NCBI GenBank assembly: GCA_030426395.1
Contig: JAUHYE010000003.1
Span: forward strand, 1-64,000
Direction: 5' to 3'
Length of the DNA: 64,000 nt
Source: Phycisphaerae bacterium
GTDB lineage: Bacteria > Planctomycetota > Phycisphaerae > Phycisphaerales > UBA1924
The notes below the pieces were generated by a model. The model saw only the letters and a list, made by a program, of their open reading frames with translations. It ran no database searches and was not told the DNA's origin. Position 1 is the stretch's first letter; each line of letters starts with the position of its first letter. Shown one piece after another: positions 7,309 to 16,372 of the stretch. The position numbers and the translations under genes are program-made.

Positions 7309-8825
7309 GTCAGCAATCTCGGCGCGACGATCATAACCCACACGGTCACGACACCCGCGCACATGATGTTGAGCAGCACGCCGGTGCGCGCCATCTGCAT
7401 CATGGTCACATGACCGCTGGCGAACGCCACGGCGTTCGGCGGCGTGGCCACTGGCAGCATGAACGCGCACGAAGCCGACACCGTCGCCGGCAGCAGCAGG
7501 TAGGCATCGTCGATGCCCAGCACGGGCCCCGCGGCGGCGAGCACCGGTAGCAGCGCGGTCGTGACAGCGGTGTTGCTGGTGAGTTCGGTGAGGAATGTCA
7601 CCGTCAGGCAGAGCCCCAGCACGATGAGCCAGATGGGCACGCCCTGCAGGCGAGCGAACTGTTGGCCGATGGCGGCATCGAGGCCGGTTGCCGTGACGGC
7701 GGCGGCCAAGCTGAGCCCGCCGCCGAAGAGCAGCAGGATGCCAAAGGGGGCCTCGCGGGCCTTGTCCCAGTTGAGGGCGAAGGTGGTCCACTTGCGATCG
7801 ACGGGCGTCACGAACAGCGCGACGGCGGCGAACATGGCGATTTGCGCGTCGCTGAGCGTCATGCCCAGTTTTTCGAGACCGGGCAGCCTCATGATGAGGT
7901 CCTGGAAGACCCACAGGCTGGCGGTCATAGAAAAAATGATGAAGACGGCCCACTCGCCGGGCTTCATCGGGCCGAGCTTGCGCAGCTCGTCGCGCACGGT
8001 CTGGCGGCTGCCGCCGACCGCACCATGAATGCGGAACAGCGGGCCGATAAGCATGAGGTAGGCCATCGGAAGCAGCACGACCACGAGAGGGAGTGCGTGC
8101 AGCATCCAGTTACCGAAGCTGATGGTGTACTCGCTGCGGCCCTGAACGAACCCGGTAAGCACGGCATTTGGCGGGGTGCCGATGATGGTGGCGATGCCGC
8201 CGATGGAGGCGGCATAGGCGATGGCCAGCACGAGACACGTTGCAAAGCGCTTGCGTGCGCCATCTGGAGCATCGGGGTTGTCGGGCAGCGTGCTCAGCAC
8301 GCTGGTGGCGATCGGGATGAGCATGATGACCGTCGCGGTGTTCGAAACAAACGCGCTCAGAACGGCGGTGGCGAGCATGAACCCGCCGACGATCGATTTG
8401 GGCCCCGAACCCACGGCCAGGATGGTGAGCAGGGCGATGCGCTTGTGCAGGTCCCACCGCTCCATGGCCAGGCCCAGCATGAAGCCGCCCAGGAACAGGA
8501 AGATGACAGGTTTCGCGTAGGGGGCGGCCGCCTCGTCCATGCTGGTGGCGCCCAGCAGGGGGAAAAGGGCCAGGGGGAGCAGCGCGGTGGCGGCCAGTGG
8601 CAGGGCCTCGGTGAGCCACCAGACGGCCATGAGCGAGGCGACGGCGGCGACGACCCGGGCGTCACGTGTGATGTCGATGGGGCCCTCGGCCCCGGGGACT
8701 TGGTCGGGCAGGGCCAGAGCGACGAGGATCGCCACGGCCGGGCCGAGCCCCAAACCGATGAGCGTCACCCACCGCTGGATGCCGGCGCCTGCCTCACGAT
8801 CGGGGATGCCCGGGTTCTCGGCCAT
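7305..8825 (-). CDS. DASS/SLC13-family anion transporter
   Basis: A 506-residue integral membrane protein with about a dozen hydrophobic segments. It carries the two Ser-Asn-Thr signatures of the divalent anion:sodium symporter family, VSNTATVIMLIP in the first half and TSNTAVTTALLPV in the second, plus IIGTPPNAV and ATPPNAVAF proline hairpins. Members import dicarboxylates, citrate, sulfate or phosphate with sodium; the substrate is not resolved. ATG at 8825 has TACCAT 8 nt upstream. Confidence 0.88.
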   Translation of the reverse strand: MAENPGIPDREAGAGIQRWVTLIGLGLGPAVAILVALALPDQVPGAEGPIDITRDARVVAAVASLMAVWWLTEALPLAATALLPLALFPLLGATSMDEAAAPYAKPVIFLFLGGFMLGLAMERWDLHKRIALLTILAVGSGPKSIVGGFMLATAVLSAFVSNTATVIMLIPIATSVLSTLPDNPDAPDGARKRFATCLVLAIAYAASIGGIATIIGTPPNAVLTGFVQGRSEYTISFGNWMLHALPLVVVLLPMAYLMLIGPLFRIHGAVGGSRQTVRDELRKLGPMKPGEWAVFIIFSMTASLWVFQDLIMRLPGLEKLGMTLSDAQIAMFAAVALFVTPVDRKWTTFALNWDKAREAPFGILLLFGGGLSLAAAVTATGLDAAIGQQFARLQGVPIWLIVLGLCLTVTFLTELTSNTAVTTALLPVLAAAGPVLGIDDAYLLLPATVSASCAFMLPVATPPNAVAFASGHVTMMQMARTGVLLNIMCAGVVTVWVMIVAPRLLT

Positions 8826-8833
8826 TGCGGCGC

Positions 8834-8839
8834 ATGGTA
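8834..8839 (-). promoter_or_regulatory. Leaderless-type -10 element of the DASS gene
   Basis: TACCAT on the minus strand, 8 nt before the ATG at 8825. Confidence 0.4.
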
Positions 8840-8929
8840 CTAAGCCCGACAGGAAACGTCCGGCTTGCATGGGCCGTACGGAAGTTGGAGGGCGTGCGGC
8901 CCTGCCCTACCTCAATGGAGAACCTGCCC

Positions 8930-11254
8930 ATGTCGCTTCTTTCCGCTTCGGGTGTGCGTGCGCTGGCTTGCGGCGCCTCGGTTTCGGCCTGTGTGCTTCT
9001 GGCGTGCGCCGGGACGGCCCTCGCTCAAGGCCAGCAGCAGACGGCCAAGCCGTATGAGAATCACAAGCTGGTCCAACTCCCCGCGGCCACGCGGCGGGTG
9101 CTCGAGGCGATCGAGCCGCTGGAAGCGGACGTCTGGACCCACACGATCGTGCCGATGAAACCCATCGAGCTGCGGCTGAGCCCCGAGCAGTACGCGCGGT
9201 TCGTCGATCTGGGCCTGGCGCACCGTGTGCTGAGCGACAACCTGCAAGCGACGGTTGACGCCGAGCGCGCGCGGATCGAGGCCCGGCGGCAGCAGGACGA
9301 CATCACCTGGTACGAGGAGTATCGCGACCTGGACGAGTACTGGGTGCAGTGGCAGACCATCGCCGACATGAACCCCGACGTGGCGAGCTTCGGCGTGATC
9401 GGCCAGTCGCTCGAGGGCCGCGACATGCCAGGCTTCGTGCTCAACGGCAACGGCGCCCCGGGCAAGCCCGTGATGCTCATCAACGCGTGCCAGCACGCCC
9501 GCGAGTGGGTGAGCCCCGCCGCGGTGACGTTCATGATCGAGCAATTGGTCGCCGGGTATGGCACCGACGCGCGTATCACGCGGCTGCTCGACGAGCTCGA
9601 GTGGGTGTTCGTGCCCATGATGAACCCCGACGGGTTCGATTACACGTGGACCGACCAGCGCTTCTGGCGGAAGAATCGCCGCGACGTCGAAGGCAGCGAC
9701 GAGTTCGGCGTCGACCTCAATCGAAACTGGTCGGTGGCCTGGGGCTTCCCAGGCGGATCGAGCGGCAACCCGGGCAGCGAGACCTACCACGGCACGGGGC
9801 CGTTCACCGAGCCCGAGTTGCAGACGTTCACGGCGTGGGTTGATGACCTGACGGATCGTGTCGTGGTACACCTTGACGTTCATACATACGGGCAACTCGT
9901 GCTGCACCCTCTGGGGTATTCGTTCGACCCGTCCGAGGACGATTCCGTGTTCCAGGAGATGGGCGACATCGTGGCCGGGGGCATCTTCGACACGACGGGC
10001 GCGACGTACACCGCGGCCCAGGGCAGCAGCGGTCTGTATGTGACCAGCGGCTCGGCCAAGGACTGGGTGTACGGGGAATTCGGCGGCGTGGGCTTCGGCT
10101 GGACCATCGAGCTTCGGCCGATCTCGAGCGGGACGGCCGGGTTCGATCCCGATCCGGATCAGATCCTGCCCGCCGGACGTGAGCTGACCGAGGGCGTGCT
10201 GCGGCTGGCCGAGAAGATGGCTCAGCCGCTGCGCTTCCATGTGACGCCGCAGGTTGGCGGTGCGCCGGCGGGCGAGACCTCGCTGCGGTTGTTCGAGGTG
10301 CGCAACGGCACCGACGAGCTTGATCCGGCGACGGTGCGCGGGTACTTCCGCGAAGCGCCGGGCGACCCGTTCGTGCCGGCGACGGTGGAGCACATCGAGG
10401 GCGAGGACTACTCGATCGAGATGGGCGCGATGCAGTGCGGCCAGATCGGCGAGTTTTATGTCGAGGCGGCGACGGTGGGGGGCACGCTGTACCGGTATCC
10501 GGAAGCGGGCGTCTTCACGCACAGCGTGAGCGATCCGGTGCTTGTGTCGCGCGATGCGTGCGAGGTCGAGGGCGAGTGGATCGCCGGGCTTCCCGATGAC
10601 ACGGCCGTGCGCGGGCAGTGGGGCAACAGCGACCCCGAGGCGACCGAGGCGCAGCCCGAGGACGATGCCTCGCCCGACGGCACGAATGGCTGGTTCACCG
10701 ATGGTCGTGCCGGCAGCGCGCTTGGCGACTTCGATGTGGATGATGGCTTCACGTCGCTGGTGTCGCCGCTGTTCGATGCGACGGTGACGGGCGGCAAGGC
10801 TAACCCCGACCCCATCGTGTCGTTCGCGATGTGGTACAGCAACGACACCGGTTCGGCGGCCGGCCAGGACACGTTCGCCGTGCTGATCAGCAACGACGAC
10901 GGCGTTTCGTGGGAGGTGCTCGAGGCGACCAGTTCGTCGACCGACGGCTGGGAGACCAGGCGGTACCGAATCGCCGACGTGGTCGAGCCGACGGCAGAAA
11001 TGCGGCTGATGTTTATCGCCGCAGACGAGGGGCGCGGGTCGATCGTTGAGGCGGGCATTGATGAACTGACCCTTGAAGTCGATTGCGGCCCGCCGCATCC
11101 GGCCGATTTCGACCGCGATGGAGCGCTGACGATCTTCGACTTCCTGTTGTTCCAGACGCTGTGGGAGGATCGCGATCCGGCGGCGGACATCGATCTCGAT
11201 GGCGCGTTTACGATCTTCGACTTCCTTGGGTATCAGACGCTGTTTGACTCCTAA
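8930..11254 (+). CDS. Secreted M14 zinc carboxypeptidase with dockerin-like tail (copy 1)
   Basis: A 774-residue exported peptidase. After a signal peptide ending ALAQ comes an M14 catalytic domain with zinc ligands His189 and Glu192 (HARE), substrate-binding NRNW, third ligand His318 (DVHTYGQ) and catalytic Glu394 (IELRP). About 425-720 is beta-rich and may be a binding or spacer domain. The C-terminus has two EF-hand-like repeats, DRDGALTIFDFLLFQ and DLDGAFTIFDFLGYQ, of the Phycisphaerales dockerin type. A role in degrading extracellular protein is inferred. ATG at 8930 is used because of TGGAG upstream; an in-frame ATG at 8915 also exists. Confidence 0.88.
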   Translation: MSLLSASGVRALACGASVSACVLLACAGTALAQGQQQTAKPYENHKLVQLPAATRRVLEAIEPLEADVWTHTIVPMKPIELRLSPEQYARFVDLGLAHRVLSDNLQATVDAERARIEARRQQDDITWYEEYRDLDEYWVQWQTIADMNPDVASFGVIGQSLEGRDMPGFVLNGNGAPGKPVMLINACQHAREWVSPAAVTFMIEQLVAGYGTDARITRLLDELEWVFVPMMNPDGFDYTWTDQRFWRKNRRDVEGSDEFGVDLNRNWSVAWGFPGGSSGNPGSETYHGTGPFTEPELQTFTAWVDDLTDRVVVHLDVHTYGQLVLHPLGYSFDPSEDDSVFQEMGDIVAGGIFDTTGATYTAAQGSSGLYVTSGSAKDWVYGEFGGVGFGWTIELRPISSGTAGFDPDPDQILPAGRELTEGVLRLAEKMAQPLRFHVTPQVGGAPAGETSLRLFEVRNGTDELDPATVRGYFREAPGDPFVPATVEHIEGEDYSIEMGAMQCGQIGEFYVEAATVGGTLYRYPEAGVFTHSVSDPVLVSRDACEVEGEWIAGLPDDTAVRGQWGNSDPEATEAQPEDDASPDGTNGWFTDGRAGSALGDFDVDDGFTSLVSPLFDATVTGGKANPDPIVSFAMWYSNDTGSAAGQDTFAVLISNDDGVSWEVLEATSSSTDGWETRRYRIADVVEPTAEMRLMFIAADEGRGSIVEAGIDELTLEVDCGPPHPADFDRDGALTIFDFLLFQTLWEDRDPAADIDLDGAFTIFDFLGYQTLFDS

Positions 11255-11273
11255 GGCAAAAGCGAGAGGCGAG

Positions 11274-12671
11274 ATGAAGCGGATGACTATGGCGTGCGCG
11301 GTGATGGCGCTCGCGGGCACGGCGATGGCGCAGCAGGCCCCGGGGCCGTACGCGGGGCACAAGCAGGTGCGCCTGCCGGTTGCCTCGCGCGCGGTGATGG
11401 AGGCGATCGAGCCGCTTTCGCCCGACATATGGACGCATCGCGTTGTACCTCTGCGGCCGGTGGATCTCCGGTTGAGCCCCGAGCAGTACGCGCGGTTCCT
11501 GGAGCTGGATCTTGAGCACCAGGTCATCGTCGACGATCTTCAGGTCGTTGTTGACGCCGAGCGGGCGCGGATTGCGGCACGGTCGCAGCGTGACGACGTG
11601 GAGTGGTACGAGGAGTATCGCACGCTGGATGAGTATTGGACGCGGTGGCAGACGATCGTGGATGCCAATCCCGATGTCGCACAGTTGTCCGTAATCGGCC
11701 AGTCGCTCGAGGGGCGCGACATGCCGGGTATCGTGCTCAACGGCGATGGCCGCGTGGGCAAGCCGGTGTTCGTGATCAACGCTTGCCAACACGCGCGCGA
11801 GTGGGTGAGCCCGGCGGCGACCACGTTCATGATCGAGCAGCTCGTGTCGAACTATGGCAGCGATCCGCGGATCACGAGGTTGCTCGACGAACTGGAGTGG
11901 GTGTTCCTGCCGATGGTGAATCCGGACGGGTTCAATTTTACGTGGACGGACCAGCGGTTCTGGCGGAAGAACAAGCGGGTGATCGACGATCGGCTGCGCG
12001 GCGTCGATCTCAATCGCAATTGGGAGCACGAGTGGGGCGGTCTCGGTTCGAGCTCCAACCCTGGCAACGAGCAATACCGTGGCGAGGCACCATTTACCGA
12101 GCCGGAGTTGCTGGTATACCTCGACGCGCTCGATGGCTTGCGTGGTCGTGTCGTGGGCCACCTGGACGTGCACACGTTCAGCCAGTTCGTGCTCAGCCCG
12201 TGGGGATTCACGCTCGAGGAGCCGGACGACATCGCCGAGATGACCGAACTTGGCAACATCTTCGCCGGCGGCGTGCGCGACGCGACGGGGGCCGAGTACG
12301 AGGTCGGAACCGGCGCGACCGTGCTGTACCTCTATAGCGGCAACGCCACCGACTGGTTCTACGGCGAACTCGACGCGTTGTCGTGGACCATCGAGTTGCG
12401 GCCGACTCCGCCTATCACACTCCCGGGCTTCGACCCACCGCCCGACCAGATCCTGCCTGCGGGCGAGGAGCTGCTCGAGGGCACGCTGCGGCTGGCCGAG
12501 GAGTTCGTGCGTCACCCGGCCGACCTGGACCGCGATGGGGCGCTGACGATCTTCGACTATCTGCGCTTCCAGACGTACTGGATGGATCAGGATCCGAGGG
12601 CGGACGTGGATGAGGACGGCGCGTTCACGGCGGCCGACCTCGTGGCGTTCGACATGGAATTCGCTCGTTAG
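11274..12671 (+). CDS. Secreted M14 zinc carboxypeptidase with dockerin-like tail (copy 2)
   Basis: A 465-residue paralogue of the preceding peptidase, starting 19 bp after it, with a signal peptide ending AMAQ. The catalytic domain is nearly colinear, sharing the pre-catalytic stretch RLSPEQYARF, the zinc motif HARE, NRNW, DVHTF and IELRP. It lacks the long beta-rich middle part and passes directly to a shorter dockerin-like pair, DRDGALTIFDYLRFQ and DEDGAFTAADLVAF; the second repeat is degenerate. The two genes look like a tandem duplication in one operon. GAGAGGCGAG precedes the ATG. Confidence 0.87.
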   Translation: MKRMTMACAVMALAGTAMAQQAPGPYAGHKQVRLPVASRAVMEAIEPLSPDIWTHRVVPLRPVDLRLSPEQYARFLELDLEHQVIVDDLQVVVDAERARIAARSQRDDVEWYEEYRTLDEYWTRWQTIVDANPDVAQLSVIGQSLEGRDMPGIVLNGDGRVGKPVFVINACQHAREWVSPAATTFMIEQLVSNYGSDPRITRLLDELEWVFLPMVNPDGFNFTWTDQRFWRKNKRVIDDRLRGVDLNRNWEHEWGGLGSSSNPGNEQYRGEAPFTEPELLVYLDALDGLRGRVVGHLDVHTFSQFVLSPWGFTLEEPDDIAEMTELGNIFAGGVRDATGAEYEVGTGATVLYLYSGNATDWFYGELDALSWTIELRPTPPITLPGFDPPPDQILPAGEELLEGTLRLAEEFVRHPADLDRDGALTIFDYLRFQTYWMDQDPRADVDEDGAFTAADLVAFDMEFAR

Positions 12672-12680
12672 GCGATCGGC

Positions 12681-13142
12681 TCACGCCGCGTGGCGTTCGA
12701 CGGCCTCGATGGCGCGCATCACGTCGCGGCAGATGGGGAAGAGGCGGTCGAGGCGCGTGAGCTTGAAGAGGCACTCGACGTTCGCCGCGGCGTTGACCAG
12801 GGCGACGCGGCCGCCGGCCTTCTGCAGGCGGGTAAGCAGTTCGACGAGCACGCCGATGCAGGCCGAGTCCATGTACTCGACGTTCTGGAGATCGAGCACG
12901 ACGTGGCGTGCGGGCGTCTGGCCGGGCTCGGTGAGCTTGTCGGTGAGGGCGACGACCAGGGCGGCGGCCTCGTTGCCCGAGAGCGTGCGCTCCTTGAGCG
13001 TGGCGATGATGGTGGCGCCAAAGCGGTCGAAGCTGGCCATCGAGGATGAATTGGAGGCCTGGGCCGCCATCGACTCGACGTTGGGCCCTTGCTGGTGCTC
13101 GGGCTGCTTCGAGTTGTCCTTGCCGAAGAGGCGAGAGAGCAT
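12681..13142 (-). CDS. STAS-domain anti-anti-sigma-factor-like protein
   Basis: A 153-residue protein. A 35-residue polar leader is followed by a STAS domain with the SpoIIAA/RsbV hallmark YMDSACIGVL, placing Ser93 at the phosphorylation site. Family members relieve anti-sigma kinases when dephosphorylated; no anti-sigma factor or sigma factor is next to it. A PP2C phosphatase of the RsbU type sits at the far right of this window. Probably co-transcribed with the small upstream gene. Confidence 0.8.
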   Translation of the reverse strand: MLSRLFGKDNSKQPEHQQGPNVESMAAQASNSSSMASFDRFGATIIATLKERTLSGNEAAALVVALTDKLTEPGQTPARHVVLDLQNVEYMDSACIGVLVELLTRLQKAGGRVALVNAAANVECLFKLTRLDRLFPICRDVMRAIEAVERHAA

Positions 13143-13184
13143 GGCGACCCCCGGGTGGTGCGTGGTGCGAGACGAATCAGGTGA

Positions 13185-13499
13185 CTAGTGGACCCAGCCG
13201 TGGGACGAGCCGTTGTTCTCCGGCCGGGCTCGGCGGAGGGGCTTGGCCTTGAGGCGGCCGGGCTGCTCGTCGGTTTCCCCGTTGGTCTCGGGGCGGACGA
13301 CGGGAGCCGCGGGGGCTGCGGGTATGGTCGGGCCGTGCGGGCTGTGGGGCGCCGTGGCCGTCTGGCTCGGGACGTGGGCCGGCGGCGGCGCGGGCGGCGT
13401 GGAGCCGTGCGTGCGCTTCTGCTGTGCCTCGTCGAGCGAGCGATCGAGTTTCTGAAGGATGTTCCGGAGTTCCTCGAACTCCCGCTTGCCGTTGTCCAT
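13185..13499 (-). CDS. Small proline-rich protein of unknown function
   Basis: A 104-residue protein. ATG at 13499 follows GGGAGG, a strong ribosome binding site. The first 30 residues form an amphipathic helix (EFEELRNILQKLDRSLDEA), the rest is a low-complexity Pro/Ala/Thr tail ending in polar residues. It lies 42 bp upstream of the STAS gene on the same strand and may work with it, for example as a partner that binds the STAS protein; that is only inferred from position. Confidence 0.6.
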   Translation of the reverse strand: MDNGKREFEELRNILQKLDRSLDEAQQKRTHGSTPPAPPPAHVPSQTATAPHSPHGPTIPAAPAAPVVRPETNGETDEQPGRLKAKPLRRARPENNGSSHGWVH

Positions 13500-13717
13500 G
13501 ATCGTGCCTCCCGCACCTTGGTTGCACCCTGGCATCGGTGCGATCCGGACCCAACTTCTGTCAAACTTGTTTATGGGCACGGATTTGGTCTGCCAGCTTC
13601 GCTCTGGGGATGCCCGGCGATGAGATTGGTGCCGAAAACCTGTTGTGATTTCGCGGACCTTCCGGTACCCTGGGGAGGTGTGGGTAGGCTGTTGGGTGGC
13701 CGTGGGGGGCGAATCTC

Positions 13718-14881
13718 GTGTGGTATATCCCTAAGTCCATACGCACAAAGTGCTTATTGCTGTTCCTTCTCGGACTTGTGGGACTCTCCCTTGGTCTGGA
13801 GCGTGAACGAGCGGCCGTGGTCTTGCACGTCCGAGTTACCGGAGATGTCGATTCGGCGTCAATGGTCCGAGAACTTGCAGGCCATTTTGACCAGTTAGGG
13901 GATGGGCGCTTCGAGGGGCTGCTCCTGGAGTTGCAGGCCGGCCGGGTGCGTGAAGATCTGGCGTGGGAGTTGGGCACTGCCATCGAGGAGGCCGCCGGTC
14001 CGGTGTGGGTGTGGCTGACGGGCGGGGCGGATGCGTCGGCCGGGCCCGAGCAACTCGAGCTGGCGATGCGCGGAGTGGGGGCGTGGATCGAGCCGGGCCA
14101 CCATGTGGAATGGGACGGGCCGGCGGAGAGTGTGAATTTGATGCCCGAGGATGTCGACCCGGGGCGGATGATGCGCGAGCGGTATTCGTCGCTGTGGGTG
14201 GCGTGCGAGCGGCGGGGAGCCAGCACGCGATTGGCCGAGGGGCTGCTGCGGCCATCGGTGCCGTTGCGTGTCAGTCGCTTGGTGGCTGGGGAGTGCGAAC
14301 TGGTCGAGGGGCCGGTGTCTCCGGGCGAGGACGGCGGCATGGTGACGCTGGTGGAGCCAGTGGCCGGCGGCACGAAGGGGCGGATCTCGCCTGAGATCGC
14401 CAAAGCCCTCAAGATGATCGACGGCGTGGAGGGCTCGGCCCGCAGGGTCATGCGGCTGGCACTGGGCGAGGCGGGCGAGCACGGGTTCCGGGCCGAGCGA
14501 GTTGAAATCGAGAGTGATCTGGAGGAGAAGATCGCCGAGGGGCATCGGCTGATGGGCGTGGCGCGGGCCGAAGCGGCGCTGGCCCAGGACGTGCTGCGTA
14601 AGCGGATCGACAGCGGGCTGGGGCGTGGGGCCTACGACCGGGCCGTGCGCGAGCGGGCCCGCAACGCGTTGGTGGTGGTCGAGCGGGGCGAGGCGGCGCT
14701 GCGGGCGTTCGAGGCCATCGCGGCCGAACGGCCCGAGGTGCTTCGGACGCGGGCGCCGGTGCAGGCTGACCTGCCGGGGGTCGAGGAAACCGCCGCCCGA
14801 GCCTGGGCGCGGGAGATCGAGTATGTCCGGCGTGGCCTGGCGAGCACGAAGGCCGACGCGATGGCACAGGCCGAGGGATAG
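13718..14881 (+). CDS. Exported protein, possible degenerate ClpP/NfeD-fold
   Basis: A 387-residue protein with an N-terminal hydrophobic segment (about 11-27, signal or anchor). The next 150 residues read like the ClpP-fold domain of NfeD/SppA proteins: AAVVLHVRVTGDVDSASMV, GLLLELQAG and PVWVWLTG occupy the expected beta-strand positions. No catalytic Ser-Lys pair is evident. The C-terminal half (about 230-385) is charged and helical. GTG at 13718 follows a G-rich stretch. It begins a co-directional run leading to argS. The fold call is a weak pattern match. Confidence 0.45.
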   Translation: MWYIPKSIRTKCLLLFLLGLVGLSLGLERERAAVVLHVRVTGDVDSASMVRELAGHFDQLGDGRFEGLLLELQAGRVREDLAWELGTAIEEAAGPVWVWLTGGADASAGPEQLELAMRGVGAWIEPGHHVEWDGPAESVNLMPEDVDPGRMMRERYSSLWVACERRGASTRLAEGLLRPSVPLRVSRLVAGECELVEGPVSPGEDGGMVTLVEPVAGGTKGRISPEIAKALKMIDGVEGSARRVMRLALGEAGEHGFRAERVEIESDLEEKIAEGHRLMGVARAEAALAQDVLRKRIDSGLGRGAYDRAVRERARNALVVVERGEAALRAFEAIAAERPEVLRTRAPVQADLPGVEETAARAWAREIEYVRRGLASTKADAMAQAEG

Positions 14882-14928
14882 TGCCTAGACAGCGGCACTT
14901 GGGCTGCTCTGGTGGTGGCGCGGGTCGC

Positions 14929-14934
14929 TATTGT
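14929..14934 (+). promoter_or_regulatory. Leaderless-type -10 element
   Basis: TATTGT, 7 nt before the ATG at 14942; no Shine-Dalgarno. Confidence 0.35.
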
Positions 14935-14941
14935 GGCTGGT

Positions 14942-15628
14942 ATGAGCAGCGGCAAGGTGACAATGCAGGCGGAGAGCCGTAAGTCGGTCAGCGGCCGGAT
15001 CGTCTCGGGCGGTCGGGCGGCAACGAACGGCTCGATGCCGACTTCGGCGAGCCACGCGGCCGAGCTGCGCGAGGCGTTCTGGCACGACATGTGCCGCGAG
15101 ATCCTCACCACGCTTTCGGCCGAGGGGCTGCGGCGGCGGGAACAGTCTCCTGGCATGGAGTTGCCTGGGGGCGGGCAACTGGTGAGCAGCGTGACGCCGG
15201 CCGAACCCGAGCCCGAACTGTTTGACGGTCGCATGGCGGTGCTGACGCACGGTGGGGAGCGGATTGCCATCGGCGAGGTGTACCCGATGCTGGCGTGCGG
15301 CATCAGCGGCGACGATGCCGACCGGGCCGTGTCGCAGGCGGTGGAGTGCAGCATCTTCCAGATCCTGACCCCTGCGGGGGAGCTTTGGACGATCCCCGTC
15401 CACGAGATCCGGGCGTTTCACGCGCTAACGCCGGAATTGATGAGGCAGATTGAAGAAGCGGGGCGTCAGAACCGTTCGCGTCGGCATGGCGGCGGGGATC
15501 GCGATATGCCCTTCGGGTTCGAGGCGTACACGTCGCTGGCCCGGAGCGAGCGGGAGCGGCAGGTGGTGGACCCCTACTACCCCGCGCCCTCGACCGGAGA
15601 TCCGGCTCCGCAGGACGACCCGGAGTAG
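14942..15628 (+). CDS. Conserved-looking cytoplasmic protein, function unknown
   Basis: A 228-residue protein without signal peptide or membrane segment. After a polar leader, about 40-80 is helical and Arg/Glu-rich. The segment FDGRMAVLTHGGERIAIGEV and the following WTIPVHEIRAFHALTPELM form a compact globular domain of mixed sheet and helix that I do not recognise. The C-terminal 45 residues are polar and Pro-rich. It lies 15 bp before the glycosyltransferase gene, likely co-transcribed. Confidence 0.55.
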   Translation: MSSGKVTMQAESRKSVSGRIVSGGRAATNGSMPTSASHAAELREAFWHDMCREILTTLSAEGLRRREQSPGMELPGGGQLVSSVTPAEPEPELFDGRMAVLTHGGERIAIGEVYPMLACGISGDDADRAVSQAVECSIFQILTPAGELWTIPVHEIRAFHALTPELMRQIEEAGRQNRSRRHGGGDRDMPFGFEAYTSLARSERERQVVDPYYPAPSTGDPAPQDDPE

Positions 15629-15643
15629 AAAGCGGAGGCGCGC

Positions 15644-16372
15644 ATGAGTCGGACGTTGCTAGCCATCCCGGTGTACAACGAGGAGAAGTACGTCGAGCGC
15701 GTGCTGGGGCGGGTGTCGCAGTACTTGCCCAACGTACTGGTGCTCGACGACGGGTCGACCGACGCGACGCCCTCGCTGCTGGCCAAGTTCCCAGTTGAAG
15801 TCATCCGCCACGCGAACAACCGCGGGTATGGGCGTTCGCTGATGGACGCGTTCCGATGGGCTGCGGTGGACAGGTTCGACTGGGTCATCACGATGGACTG
15901 CGACGAGCAGCACGAGCCGGCGTCGATCCCGGACTTTCTGTCGGCCATCGAGCGCGATGATCTGGATGTGGTCAGTGGGTCGCGCTATCTCGACGTGCAC
16001 CCCGAGAACGACGCGCCCCCCGAGGAGCGGAGACGCATCAATGGGATCATCACCGAAGAACTGAATGCCCGGCTGGGCCTGAAACTGACCGACGCGTTTT
16101 GTGGGTTTAAGGCCTACCGCGTGTCGGCGATCGAGAAGCTGAGCCTGGATGTGGATGGGTACGCGTTTCCCATGCAGTTCTGGGTTCAGGCGGTGGCGGC
16201 GGGGCTGCGGATCGACGAGATTCCCGTGCGGCTGATCTACAACGACGCGACGCGGTCGTTCGGAGGGCCGCTTGACGATCACACGCACCGGCTGACGCAT
16301 TATCGCGACGTGCTGGCCCGCGAGCTGGCGCGGTGCAGCGATCGGCTGCCGCGGCGATGTTCGGCGTGCTGA
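15644..16372 (+). CDS. GT2 family glycosyltransferase (DPM1-like)
   Basis: A 242-residue glycosyltransferase of the GT-A fold. It shows the N-terminal AIPVYNEEKYVERVL, the nucleotide-binding VLDDGSTD, an NRGYGRSL helix, and the metal-binding MDCDEQH. Without membrane segments it resembles dolichol-phosphate-mannose synthase-like enzymes that charge a polyprenyl phosphate or act on glycolipids. Donor and acceptor are unknown. The start has CGGAGG upstream. Its end overlaps the next gene by 16 bp. Confidence 0.83.
   Translation: MSRTLLAIPVYNEEKYVERVLGRVSQYLPNVLVLDDGSTDATPSLLAKFPVEVIRHANNRGYGRSLMDAFRWAAVDRFDWVITMDCDEQHEPASIPDFLSAIERDDLDVVSGSRYLDVHPENDAPPEERRRINGIITEELNARLGLKLTDAFCGFKAYRVSAIEKLSLDVDGYAFPMQFWVQAVAAGLRIDEIPVRLIYNDATRSFGGPLDDHTHRLTHYRDVLARELARCSDRLPRRCSAC

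Noticed and set aside
8912..11527. A minus-strand open frame of 871 residues opposite the first carboxypeptidase
   Set aside because: Its Arg/His-rich composition and exact antisense position to a well-supported peptidase mark it as a shadow frame.
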